A DNA stretch of 14,936 bases from Desulfotignum sp. (GTDB lineage Bacteria; Desulfobacterota; Desulfobacteria; Desulfobacterales; Desulfobacteraceae). Below the pieces are notes generated by a model. That model was not told where the DNA came from. It made no database searches and saw only the letters and a list, made by a program, of their open reading frames with translations. The position numbers and the translations under genes were made by a program. The stretch is taken from assembly GCA_021737445.1 (NCBI GenBank), contig JAIPDY010000061.1:1-14936 (forward strand). The letters are read 5' to 3'. Below, piece after piece: positions 5,290 through 13,849 of the stretch (position 1 is the first letter of the stretch; each line of letters opens with the position of its first letter).

Positions 5290-7743
5290 ATGGCCTATTT
5301 TGATTTCACCGGTTTTGAAGTATCGTTTCACCAATATGTCAAATATGTCCTTGGCAAGCCACTGGCAGATGCCACGCAAAAAGACCTGCTCAATGCCGTA
5401 TCATATGCTGTGGGCAAATACCTGATGGACATCCATTTTGACACCCTGGAACGGCATGAAAAAAATGATGCCAAGCAGGTCTATTACCTGTCCATGGAAT
5501 TTCTCATCGGACGGCTGTTGTCCACCAATCTGCTGAACCTGGGGATTTTTGACGTATGCGCCCGGTTTTTAAAAAAACAGGGCATCGACCTGGAAAAACT
5601 GGTGGAACAGGAACAGGACCCGGCCCTGGGAAACGGAGGTCTGGGCAGACTGGCAGCCTGTTTTCTGGATTCTCTGGCCAGTCTGGACATGCCTGGATTC
5701 GGATATGGCATCAATTATGATTACGGTTTGTTCCGCCAGGAGATCGTGGATGGATTTCAAAGAGAAAAACCTGTTTACTGGCTCAACCGTTCCTCTCCCT
5801 GGCTGATCCGCCGGTCAGGGGAACAATATATACTGCCCATTTACGGGAAAATAGAAGAAACCCTGAACCAGGAAGGGAAGTACACCCCCATGTGGACCAA
5901 CCAAAAGCTGTTCATCGGCCGTCCCCATGACATCCTGGTATCCGGCCACGGGGGCCGCACAGTGAACCGGCTCAGGCTTTTTTCCGCGTCAGCTTCTGAA
6001 GATTTTGACATCAATATTTTCAATGACGGGGATTATATCAAGGCGGTAAGCAGGAAAATCAGGTCTGAAAGCATCACAAAAATTTTGTATCCGTCTGATT
6101 CCAAGCAGGTGGGCAAAGAACTGCGGCTGATCCAGGAATATTTTCTGGTGGCCTGTGCCCTGCGCGACATCATCAGAAATTATGAGGCCCGCCATACCGA
6201 TTTTAAAAAATTTCATGAGCGGATTGCCATTCAGCTCAACGATACCCACCCGGCCCTGGCAGTCGCGGAGCTGATGCACATCCTGGTGGACAAAAAAAAC
6301 ATGGCATGGGAAAACGCCTGGGATGTGACAGTAAAAACCCTGGCCTTCACCAACCATACCCTGCTGCCTGAAGCGCTGGAAACCTGGCCGGTATCCCTTT
6401 TGGAAAAGGTGATCCCCCGGCATTTGCAGATCATTTATGAAATCAACCAGCGGTTTATTGAATCGATAAAAGAACGGTTCAAAAATGATACCAGTGGCAT
6501 GATCGCCCGGATGTCCATTATCCAGGAAGGCGATGAGCAGCAGGTGCGGATGGCCAACCTGGCCATCATCGGCAGCCATTCGGTAAACGGGGTGGCCAGG
6601 GTGCATTCAGACCTGATCAAAACCCGGCTGGTCCCGGAATTTTATTCGTTATGGCCCAAAAAATTCAACAACAAAACAAACGGGGTCACCCCCAGGCGAT
6701 GGATCGTGGCCTGCAACCCGGAACTGGCCAAACTGATCACCGATACCATTGGCAGACGCTGGATCGCGGATCTGGACCTGATCTGGGAACTGGAGGCGTT
6801 CCAGGATGACCCGGGTTTCCTGGACCGGTTCAGGGAAGTGAAACAGGCCAACAAGATATCTTTGGCAAAATACATAAAAAACACGGTATCTGAAACCGTG
6901 GATCCTTTGTCCATATTTGACATCCAGGCCAAACGCATCCACGAATACAAGCGCCAGCTGCTCAATGCGCTGCACATCATCCACCTGTATCTGTCCATCA
7001 GTGAGGACAAAAAAGAGACGGGCGCACCCCGGACCTTTATCTTTGCGGGAAAAGCCGCACCAGGATACCATACTGCCAAGCTGATCATCAAACTGATCCA
7101 CAATCTGGCAAAAGTGATAAACAACGATCCGCAGGTGAACCAGCAGCTCAAGGTCATCTTTTTACCCGATTACCGGGTTACCCTGGCGGAGCGGCTCATT
7201 CCGGCCGCAGATGTCAGTGAACAGATCTCCACCGCCGGCATGGAGGCTTCTGGCACCGGCAACATGAAATTTGCCATGAACGGGGCACTGACCATCGGTA
7301 CCATGGACGGGGCAAATATTGAAATCCTTGACCAGGTGGGCAAAGACAACATGTATATCTTTGGACTGACAGTGGAAGAGGTGACTGTGTTGCGGCCCCA
7401 TTACCAGCCCAGGGAATTTGTGGAAAAAGACGAACGACTCAGGCGGGTCATCTATGCCCTCAGGTCCGACCGGTTCAGCCAGGATGAACCGGGCATTTTC
7501 CGGCCTTTGTACAACACGCTCATGTCTCCGGGGGACCAGTTCCTGAACTGTGCTGATTTCAGCGCTTATGCTGACTCCCAGGAAACCATCAGCAAAGATT
7601 TCATGGACACGGCCGGATGGAGCACCAAAGCATTGATGAATACCGCCCGCACCGGAACCTTTTCCAGCGACCGCACCATCAGGGCCTATGCTGACGAAAT
7701 CTGGGGCATCCAGTCCCAGATAAAGGATAAAGACCGCTGGTAG
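5290..7743 (+). CDS. glgP: Glycogen phosphorylase, classical GT35 type
   Basis: This 817-residue enzyme cleaves terminal alpha-1,4-linked glucose from glycogen with phosphate, giving glucose-1-phosphate. Family motifs run in order: YYLSMEFLIGR near residue 66, ALGNGGLGRLAACFLDS, GYGINYDYGLFRQ, AIQLNDTHPALAVAEL, NKTNGVTPRRW, DIQAKRIHEYKRQLLN, and the cofactor site EASGTGNMKFAMNGAL with Lys660 as the pyridoxal-phosphate lysine. Length matches the usual 800-830. Start ATG 5290 follows AAAGGAGG by five bases. It is the only plus-strand gene of the glycogen cluster, divergent from hpf and tail-to-tail with glgB, whose stop codon is only 10 bases away. No terminator is visible between them, so transcripts may overlap. 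A second, distantly related phosphorylase is encoded at 11279-13840, and the two may differ in substrate length or control. Confidence 0.97.
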   Translation: MAYFDFTGFEVSFHQYVKYVLGKPLADATQKDLLNAVSYAVGKYLMDIHFDTLERHEKNDAKQVYYLSMEFLIGRLLSTNLLNLGIFDVCARFLKKQGIDLEKLVEQEQDPALGNGGLGRLAACFLDSLASLDMPGFGYGINYDYGLFRQEIVDGFQREKPVYWLNRSSPWLIRRSGEQYILPIYGKIEETLNQEGKYTPMWTNQKLFIGRPHDILVSGHGGRTVNRLRLFSASASEDFDINIFNDGDYIKAVSRKIRSESITKILYPSDSKQVGKELRLIQEYFLVACALRDIIRNYEARHTDFKKFHERIAIQLNDTHPALAVAELMHILVDKKNMAWENAWDVTVKTLAFTNHTLLPEALETWPVSLLEKVIPRHLQIIYEINQRFIESIKERFKNDTSGMIARMSIIQEGDEQQVRMANLAIIGSHSVNGVARVHSDLIKTRLVPEFYSLWPKKFNNKTNGVTPRRWIVACNPELAKLITDTIGRRWIADLDLIWELEAFQDDPGFLDRFREVKQANKISLAKYIKNTVSETVDPLSIFDIQAKRIHEYKRQLLNALHIIHLYLSISEDKKETGAPRTFIFAGKAAPGYHTAKLIIKLIHNLAKVINNDPQVNQQLKVIFLPDYRVTLAERLIPAADVSEQISTAGMEASGTGNMKFAMNGALTIGTMDGANIEILDQVGKDNMYIFGLTVEEVTVLRPHYQPREFVEKDERLRRVIYALRSDRFSQDEPGIFRPLYNTLMSPGDQFLNCADFSAYADSQETISKDFMDTAGWSTKALMNTARTGTFSSDRTIRAYADEIWGIQSQIKDKDRW

Positions 7744-7753
7744 AAAGACCGTT

Positions 7754-9790
7754 TCAGGGTACCTGTTCCAGCACCAGGGCCGTGCGGCTGGGCAGGTACA
7801 CAGACAGCAGATGCCGGACAGGGGAACTGGCCTCATCTGTCACGCTTGCATACACCTGGTGAGGCAGAACCCGGCCATGGCCGCCAAACCGGGGTTCATC
7901 CGTGTCCAGTATCAATTTGTACCGGCCCGGGGGCACATCCACCCGGTAATCAGAAAAAGAACGGACCGGGTGAAAATTAAACACAAAAAACAACTCTCCC
8001 CGGGTAAAGGCGATGATCTTGTGTTTCTGGTGGATATAAAAAAGATCCGGATTTCTGGATTCAAACAGGGTGGTTTCTTTTGCAAAGCAGATCATCTGCC
8101 GGTCAAATGCATATAAATCGCTGTAAAAAAGATCCGGGTCATATTTCAACGACCACTGGCGCCGGGCATATTTAAATGAGAAATGGTTCTGACTGGAGGG
8201 AAAATCCACCCATTCCGGATGGCCGAACTCATTGCCCATGAAATTGAGATACCCGGCATTGGCCGTGGCCAGGGTGATCAGCCGGATCATCTTGTGCAGG
8301 GCCACGGCCCGGAAGGTCTCAGCACCGGCACTGTGTTTGTGCATGTCAGTATAGATCCGGGAGCCCATCAGGCGCATCATCAATGTTTTATCCCCCACCA
8401 GAGCCTGGTCGTGGCATTCTGCATAGGAGATGGTGGCTTCCTCGGCCCGGCGGTTGGTGAGTTCGTGCCACAATTGTTCCAATGGCCACTCTTCATCCTT
8501 TTTTTCCTTCACCAGCCTGATCCAGAAATCAGCAATCCCCATGGCAAACCGGTAATCAAACCCATATCCTCCCTGGCCGGTTCCGGCTGCCAGGCCGGGG
8601 TATCCGCTCACATCCTCGGCAATGGTCACCGCACCAGGGGCAAGTTCATGCACCAGCTGGTTGGCGGCAAACAGATAAGACAGGGCATCGGTATCAACCC
8701 CCGGACCAAAGTAATCTGCGTAGCTTGCAAAAACCCGGTCCAGGCCGTGGTCTTCAAACACCATTGAGGTGATCCCGTCAAACCGGAACCCGTCCACATG
8801 AAACTGTTGTATCCAGTACCGCAGATTGGACAAAAGAAATTTCACCACCATGGGCTTGGCATAGTCAAAACACCTTGAATCCCATAACCGGTGCATCCCC
8901 CTGGGGCCGTCATGAAAAAACTGGTACAGGGTCCCGTCAAACCGGGACAACCCCTCCACCTCGTTTCTGACACTGTGGGAATGGATGATGTCCATCAACA
9001 CCTGGATGCCTTGGTTATGGGCCGCATCAATCAATTGCTTGAGTTCTTCCGGGGTGCCGAACCGGGAGGAGGGCGCAAAAAATGAGGATACATGATACCC
9101 GAAAGACCCGTAGTATGGATGTTCCTGCACGGCCATCAACTGGATGGTGTTGTATCCGGCGTGCACGATCTTGGGCAGGATATGGCGCCGGAACTCGGTC
9201 CAGGTGCCGACGCGTTCCTCTTCCAGGGCCATGCCGGCATGGGCTTCATAGATCAGCATGGGCCTGTCTTTGCAGACAGGTGATGGTGCCTGCCATGCAT
9301 AGGGATAAGGCGGCTCCCACACCTGGGCATTGAAAATCAGTGTATGGGGATCCTGGACCACCCGCCTTGCTGCCGTGGGAATCCGGTCTCCCTGCCCGCC
9401 CGGCCAGATCACCTTCAGGCGGAACAGATCCTTATGGGAAAACAGATCTGCATCAAACCTGGCCTGGAAAATCTCTCCATCCTTTTTTGGAACCTTGAAA
9501 TCAGGCACACATTGCCACTGATTTTTGTCGCAGAGAATAAACATGTCTGTGGCATTGGGGGCCCATTCAGAGAACACCCACTGTTTCAGGTGCCGGTCAA
9601 AATGCAGGCCGAACCGCTGGTGGTAATCGGCAAAACCTGTCAATGATCCGGCATGTTCATAGCGGATCTTTTTTTCCAGATCCAGGGCAGCCCCGTACCG
9701 GGACCGAATGGTACCGGCATAGGCCAGCAGTCCCGGGTCATTGAAAATACCCGGATCAGACAAGGAACGGTCTTTGGAGCATTTTTTCAT
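7754..9790 (-). CDS. glgB: 1,4-alpha-glucan branching enzyme, eukaryote-like GH13_8
   Basis: The enzyme cuts an alpha-1,4 chain and rejoins it by an alpha-1,6 bond. With ATG 9790-9788 as start it has 678 residues. An N-terminal CBM48-like domain (about 50-150, with FSEWAPNAT) precedes a (beta/alpha)8 barrel carrying YEAHAGMALEEERVGTW, YYGSFGYHVSSFFAPSSR and VLMDIIHSHS. The nucleophile is Asp338 in FRFDGIT, the acid/base Glu392 in AEDVSGYPG, and the third acid Asp461 in ECHDQ. YLNFMGNEFGHPEW and RRQWSL follow, then a C-terminal beta domain. These signatures are those of plant, animal and yeast branching enzymes (GH13_8), not E. coli GlgB (GH13_9). It is the last gene of the minus-strand operon. 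The start overlaps the glgA end by 35 bases, and its nearest purine-rich site is 14 bases away, so translation may be coupled. A TTG 19 codons upstream is a weaker alternative. Confidence 0.95.
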   Translation of the reverse strand: MKKCSKDRSLSDPGIFNDPGLLAYAGTIRSRYGAALDLEKKIRYEHAGSLTGFADYHQRFGLHFDRHLKQWVFSEWAPNATDMFILCDKNQWQCVPDFKVPKKDGEIFQARFDADLFSHKDLFRLKVIWPGGQGDRIPTAARRVVQDPHTLIFNAQVWEPPYPYAWQAPSPVCKDRPMLIYEAHAGMALEEERVGTWTEFRRHILPKIVHAGYNTIQLMAVQEHPYYGSFGYHVSSFFAPSSRFGTPEELKQLIDAAHNQGIQVLMDIIHSHSVRNEVEGLSRFDGTLYQFFHDGPRGMHRLWDSRCFDYAKPMVVKFLLSNLRYWIQQFHVDGFRFDGITSMVFEDHGLDRVFASYADYFGPGVDTDALSYLFAANQLVHELAPGAVTIAEDVSGYPGLAAGTGQGGYGFDYRFAMGIADFWIRLVKEKKDEEWPLEQLWHELTNRRAEEATISYAECHDQALVGDKTLMMRLMGSRIYTDMHKHSAGAETFRAVALHKMIRLITLATANAGYLNFMGNEFGHPEWVDFPSSQNHFSFKYARRQWSLKYDPDLFYSDLYAFDRQMICFAKETTLFESRNPDLFYIHQKHKIIAFTRGELFFVFNFHPVRSFSDYRVDVPPGRYKLILDTDEPRFGGHGRVLPHQVYASVTDEASSPVRHLLSVYLPSRTALVLEQVP

Positions 9791-11255
9791 AAAGCGTGAT
9801 ATAATCCTCTGCGCACCGGGTATGGTTGAATGCCAGCACGCTGTCAATCATGACCCGGTGGATCTGTTTTTCTCTGATCTGTTCATCCAGCATATAAAAA
9901 TCCATGGCCCGGTCAATGGCCCAGGAAAGGCCATTTGCGTCATGGACATTAAACACAAACCCGTTGCCGCTGTCCGAAGCTGTATCCAGCTGAAAGACCG
10001 TGTCATGGAGCCCGCCCGTGTCAAACACAATGGGCAGGCTGCCGTAGATCCCCCCCACCATCTGGGGCAGGCCACAGGGCTCAAAAGCTGACGGCATGAG
10101 CACAAAATCCGATGCGGCAAACGCCTGGTGGGAAAGCCCTTCATTGAATCCGCAGACACTGACGCGCCGGCCTATACCGTGAAACCGGACAATTTCATGG
10201 AAATGTTTTTCAAAAGCACCTGATGCCACTGACACGATCTGAAGACCCTGGTCCCAGTACCGGTCCACGAGCTCAAACATGATCTGTGCCAGCAGCCGGC
10301 ACCCTTTCTGCACCGGGTCCAGCCGGGACGGCCAGAAAAACAGCGGGGCGTTCTCATTTTCTTCCATATCCAGGATTTTTTGCAGATATTTTTTGTTTGC
10401 AGCCTTCATTTTCTTATGGTTCTTGGGGCCATAGTTATATCTGATCAGTTCGTCCACTGCCGGATTGAACTCAGGTTCCGGTGCATTGAGAATCCCGGTT
10501 GCGCATCCTGAATAATATTTATGGGTCAGTTCATTTTTCAGGCAGGGTTCCACAAAAGGATGGCGGTCCTCAACAATTTCCTTTAAAAAAGTGGGGCTCA
10601 CCGTGTTTACATAATGGGCGGCAAACACCCCGGAGGTGAGAAAATCCACCCGGTTCCAGCCCCGGCTTTCTTCATAATTCACAGGCTGCTGCATAAAATA
10701 CATCCACTGCCAGAAAGAGGCTGCATCAATGCCCCGGTCTTCGATCTCCGCCATGGTGGAGGTCATGGTGTGAATGTTGTGAATGGTGAACAGGCAGGGG
10801 ATCTCCATCTTTCTGGACATGGCAGGAATCAGGCCGGTCATCCAGTCGTTGCAGTGGATGATATCAGGCTCCACCCTGGGAATGATGTTGTTGATCACCT
10901 CCCGCTGGAACGCCAGAGAGACCTTCAGGTCCATGTCGGAATATCCTGAATACACATTGTTCAGATAATAAAAAGCTCTGTCCGCTGCCAGGTGGATCCG
11001 CTCCTCATCCAGGCGTTTCCGGATTTTGGCCAGCTCCCGGCTGTGGGTTTTGGTGGTGCTGCCGTCAAATATGGACCGGTAGTCAGGCAGGGCCACATGC
11101 ACATCACACCCCAAATCGAACAAAGCGGAAATCAGGGCTGCTGACACATCTGCCAGTCCTCCGGCCTTGGCTGAATAGTTGGCCCGGTCCCCCATATCTT
11201 CGGGAAGATAGGTGACCTCAGGTGTCACAATCAGAATTCTGGGTTTTTGTGTCAT
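9756..11255 (-). CDS. glgA: Glycogen synthase, GT5
   Basis: This 499-residue glucosyltransferase adds glucose from a nucleotide sugar, usually ADP-glucose in bacteria, to the non-reducing end of glycogen. It has two Rossmann halves of the GT-B fold. The N-terminal half carries the K-x-G-G loop (Lys30, KAGGLADV) and HCNDWMTGLIP near 134. The C-terminal half carries WPSRLDPVQKG (Arg311, Lys317) and the retaining-transferase motif SAFEPCGLPQM (Glu392), with GSLPIVFDTGGLHDTV following. Start ATG 11255-11253 has AGGAGA six bases upstream. It lies 23 bases after the upstream phosphorylase gene and overlaps the downstream glgB by 35 bases, consistent with one transcript. No glgC is visible, so ADP-glucose must be made elsewhere. 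A few central stretches differ from E. coli GlgA, but all core motifs are intact. Confidence 0.96.
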   Translation of the reverse strand: MTQKPRILIVTPEVTYLPEDMGDRANYSAKAGGLADVSAALISALFDLGCDVHVALPDYRSIFDGSTTKTHSRELAKIRKRLDEERIHLAADRAFYYLNNVYSGYSDMDLKVSLAFQREVINNIIPRVEPDIIHCNDWMTGLIPAMSRKMEIPCLFTIHNIHTMTSTMAEIEDRGIDAASFWQWMYFMQQPVNYEESRGWNRVDFLTSGVFAAHYVNTVSPTFLKEIVEDRHPFVEPCLKNELTHKYYSGCATGILNAPEPEFNPAVDELIRYNYGPKNHKKMKAANKKYLQKILDMEENENAPLFFWPSRLDPVQKGCRLLAQIMFELVDRYWDQGLQIVSVASGAFEKHFHEIVRFHGIGRRVSVCGFNEGLSHQAFAASDFVLMPSAFEPCGLPQMVGGIYGSLPIVFDTGGLHDTVFQLDTASDSGNGFVFNVHDANGLSWAIDRAMDFYMLDEQIREKQIHRVMIDSVLAFNHTRCAEDYITLYEKMLQRPFLV

Positions 11256-11278
11256 ATACCTTCTCCTGTTGTTTTATA

Positions 11279-13840
11279 CTATTTATCAGCCTTAACCCAG
11301 GTAATCAGCCCTGGTGTATTGCGCAGCACGGCATCGCCTTTCGGGATCACCCGGGCTGTATACCCGAACCTTCCGGAATCTGAACACACCACCCGGCACC
11401 CGTAAATATGGGTGCCAGGAGAAACGGTGTTCTGCAGTTCCATGATTTCTGCCCGGCTGCCCTCCATGTTTCCCGTACCCCGCAATCTGCCGTGATAAAT
11501 CTGAACCTCCACCTCATCCGGGGTCAGTTCCCCCAAAAACACCTCCAGCACCACACTGAAGGTATCTCCCACGGCAAAATCGGCTGCCGGCGTTATCACA
11601 GGCTGTGACAACCGGATATTGGACCACAGGGCATTGAGCCGGGACTGGGCCAATGCCAGCTCCTTGGCCTGCCTGGCTGAATTTTCAGTAAGTTGGTGCA
11701 GGTTTCTGGCGGCAGGAACATAAAACCGGCTGGAATATTCCCTGACCATGCGGTCACTGGAAAAATCGGTGATAGCCATTTTCATGGCCGCCTTCATCAT
11801 CTGTATCCATTTTTTGGGGGGATTGCCCCGTTTGCGGTCATAAAAAACAGGGATCACATCATTTTCAAGAATATTGAACAATGCCTGGCTCTCCACCTCA
11901 TCCTGGTAGTCCGGGTCTTCATAATCATCGCCATTGCCGATGCGCCATCCCCGGCTTTCCGCAAACCCCTCACACCACCACCCATCCAGAATGGACAGGT
12001 TCAGGCCGCCATTTGCCGCCGCCTTCATCCCGGACGTGCCGCAGGCTTCATAGGGCCGCCTGGGGGTGTTGAGCCACACATCACACCCCTGGACCATGTA
12101 CCGGGCGATATTGATGTCATAATTTTCCAGAAACACAATCCGGTGCCGGACCTCAGGATGTCTGGCAAACTCCACAATGCGCTTGATAATGGCCTTGCCC
12201 TCGTTATCATTGGGATGGGCCTTGCCTGCAAACACCAGCTGGACAGGATGCTCCGCACTGGTGATGAGCCGGATTAACCGCTCCGGGTCCTTTAACAGAA
12301 GCCCTGCCCGCTTGTAGGTGGCAAACCGCCGGGCAAAGCAGATGGTCAGCACCCGGTGATCCAGGGCCGCAGATATTTCATCCAGCAGGTTCCTGGAGGC
12401 GTTTCGCCGCTCATACTGGGACAGCACCAGCTGCCTGCATTTTCTGATGAGGTTGGACCGGTCCATCTCATGGACATGCCACAGGTCGGCATCCCCGATG
12501 CTGTCAATGCGGGCCACCAGGCCCGGGTCTGACTGGCGCCCTGACCAGTCAGAGGCCAGATACCGCTCCAGCAGGGCGTTCTTGTGGCGGGAGATATAGG
12601 AGTTGATATGCACCCCGTTGGTGACATGGGAAATGGGAACCTCCTCTTTGTGCCGTCCGGGCCACAGGCCCATCCACATGCGCCGTGCCACCTGGCCGTG
12701 GAGCCGGCTGACTCCGTTGATATACCCTGAAAAAGCCACCCCGAAACAGAACATGGAAAATTTATTTTCCATGCCTTCTCCAGGGATCTTTCCCCAGGAC
12801 AGCAGTTCATCTTCGGAAATACCAAATTTTTGCGCATAGGGGGCTATATAGGGGCGGACCAGGTGGTTGTCAAACTCATCATGCCCTGCTGCCACCGGGG
12901 TATGGGTGGTAAACACGGAGGTGCGCCGGCAGATCTGGGAAGCGCTCTGAAAGGTCAGATCATACCGGTCCATGATCTGACAGATACGCGCAAGGCCTGC
13001 AAAGGCGCAATGTCCCTCGTTCATGTGACACACCGATGGAAACAGGTCCATGGCCTTGAGGGCTTTGATGCCGCCGATACCCAGCAGAATTTCCTGGGCC
13101 ACCCGGATCTCACCATGACTGGCATAGAGCCGGGAGGTGATGTTTCTGATCTTTTCCGAATTGGCCGGCAGGTTGGTGTCCAGCAAAAGCAGCCGGATCC
13201 TTCCCACCTTGATCTGCCACACGCAGGCATGAATGATGCCGTCCGGGCCGGGGACTTCAATGAGAAGATCTGCGCCGGATCCGTTGCTGATTTTCTGGGC
13301 CGGCAGGTCAAACACATCGATGATGGGATATGTTTCCTGCTGCCACCCGTTATGGTCCAGGTACTGTCTGAAATACCCTTCCCGGAACAGCAGTCCGATG
13401 CCGGTGAGGGGCAGCCCCAGGGTGGATGATGCCTTGAGGTGGTCCCCGGCCAGAACGCCTAAGCCCCCGGCAAAAAAAGGCAATGATTCATGAAGGCCGA
13501 ACTCCATGGAAAAGTAAGCCACCGTCTCCTTGGGACCCAGGTCCAGATCCCGGATCCGGGGCACATCTGAAAACATGCGCTCAAATTTGGCCTTCACCCG
13601 GGACAGATGATCTAAAAAACTTTCATCTCTGGAAAGTTCTTCATACCGGCGCTGGGAGATACGGGCCAGAAACGCCACCGGATTTTTTTTCACCGCCTCC
13701 CACTGCACCGGATTGATCCGGTAAAACAGATCGACCGCCTCATCATTCCAGCACCACCACAGGTTTCTGGCCAGGTAATCCAGAAAGGACAGCGGCTCAG
13801 GTATGGCTGGATACACTTTATAAATCTGCATCTCTTCCAT
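11279..13840 (-). CDS. glgP: Alpha-glucan phosphorylase, DUF3417/Thermotoga-like GT35 type
   Basis: This 853-residue protein begins with a DUF3417-type domain (about 10-100, LDYLARNLWWCWNDEA), then AYFSMEFGLHESLPFFAGGLGVLAGDHLKA, HMNEGHCAF, TTHTPVAAGHDEF, SHVTNGVH, FARRFATYKRAGLL and VFAGKAHPND. The pyridoxal-phosphate motif is EACGTSGMKAAANGG with Lys606. The order and wording are those of the archaeal/Thermotoga-like phosphorylases (TIGR02094), not the classical glycogen/starch branch. A beta-rich tail (about 745-850) may bind glucan. It releases glucose-1-phosphate from alpha-1,4-glucans; in studied relatives maltodextrins are often good substrates. Start ATG 13840-13838 has AAGGAG 13 bases upstream, a long spacing; a second Met three codons on is an alternative. 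It begins 9 bases after the debranching gene and ends 23 before glgA, so the operon is tight. Confidence 0.95.
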   Translation of the reverse strand: MEEMQIYKVYPAIPEPLSFLDYLARNLWWCWNDEAVDLFYRINPVQWEAVKKNPVAFLARISQRRYEELSRDESFLDHLSRVKAKFERMFSDVPRIRDLDLGPKETVAYFSMEFGLHESLPFFAGGLGVLAGDHLKASSTLGLPLTGIGLLFREGYFRQYLDHNGWQQETYPIIDVFDLPAQKISNGSGADLLIEVPGPDGIIHACVWQIKVGRIRLLLLDTNLPANSEKIRNITSRLYASHGEIRVAQEILLGIGGIKALKAMDLFPSVCHMNEGHCAFAGLARICQIMDRYDLTFQSASQICRRTSVFTTHTPVAAGHDEFDNHLVRPYIAPYAQKFGISEDELLSWGKIPGEGMENKFSMFCFGVAFSGYINGVSRLHGQVARRMWMGLWPGRHKEEVPISHVTNGVHINSYISRHKNALLERYLASDWSGRQSDPGLVARIDSIGDADLWHVHEMDRSNLIRKCRQLVLSQYERRNASRNLLDEISAALDHRVLTICFARRFATYKRAGLLLKDPERLIRLITSAEHPVQLVFAGKAHPNDNEGKAIIKRIVEFARHPEVRHRIVFLENYDINIARYMVQGCDVWLNTPRRPYEACGTSGMKAAANGGLNLSILDGWWCEGFAESRGWRIGNGDDYEDPDYQDEVESQALFNILENDVIPVFYDRKRGNPPKKWIQMMKAAMKMAITDFSSDRMVREYSSRFYVPAARNLHQLTENSARQAKELALAQSRLNALWSNIRLSQPVITPAADFAVGDTFSVVLEVFLGELTPDEVEVQIYHGRLRGTGNMEGSRAEIMELQNTVSPGTHIYGCRVVCSDSGRFGYTARVIPKGDAVLRNTPGLITWVKADK

Positions 13841-13849
13841 GAACGTTAC

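Noticed and set aside
7162..7836. Minus-strand open frame across the glgP end and glgB end
   Set aside because: It runs antisense to the conserved pyridoxal-phosphate region of glgP and shows no family pattern.
8183..8767. Plus-strand open frame opposite glgB
   Set aside because: It is antisense to the catalytic barrel of the branching enzyme, with no domain or convincing ribosome site.
11693..12277. Plus-strand open frame opposite the second phosphorylase
   Set aside because: It mirrors the conserved phosphorylase core and its composition is that of a codon-biased shadow frame.
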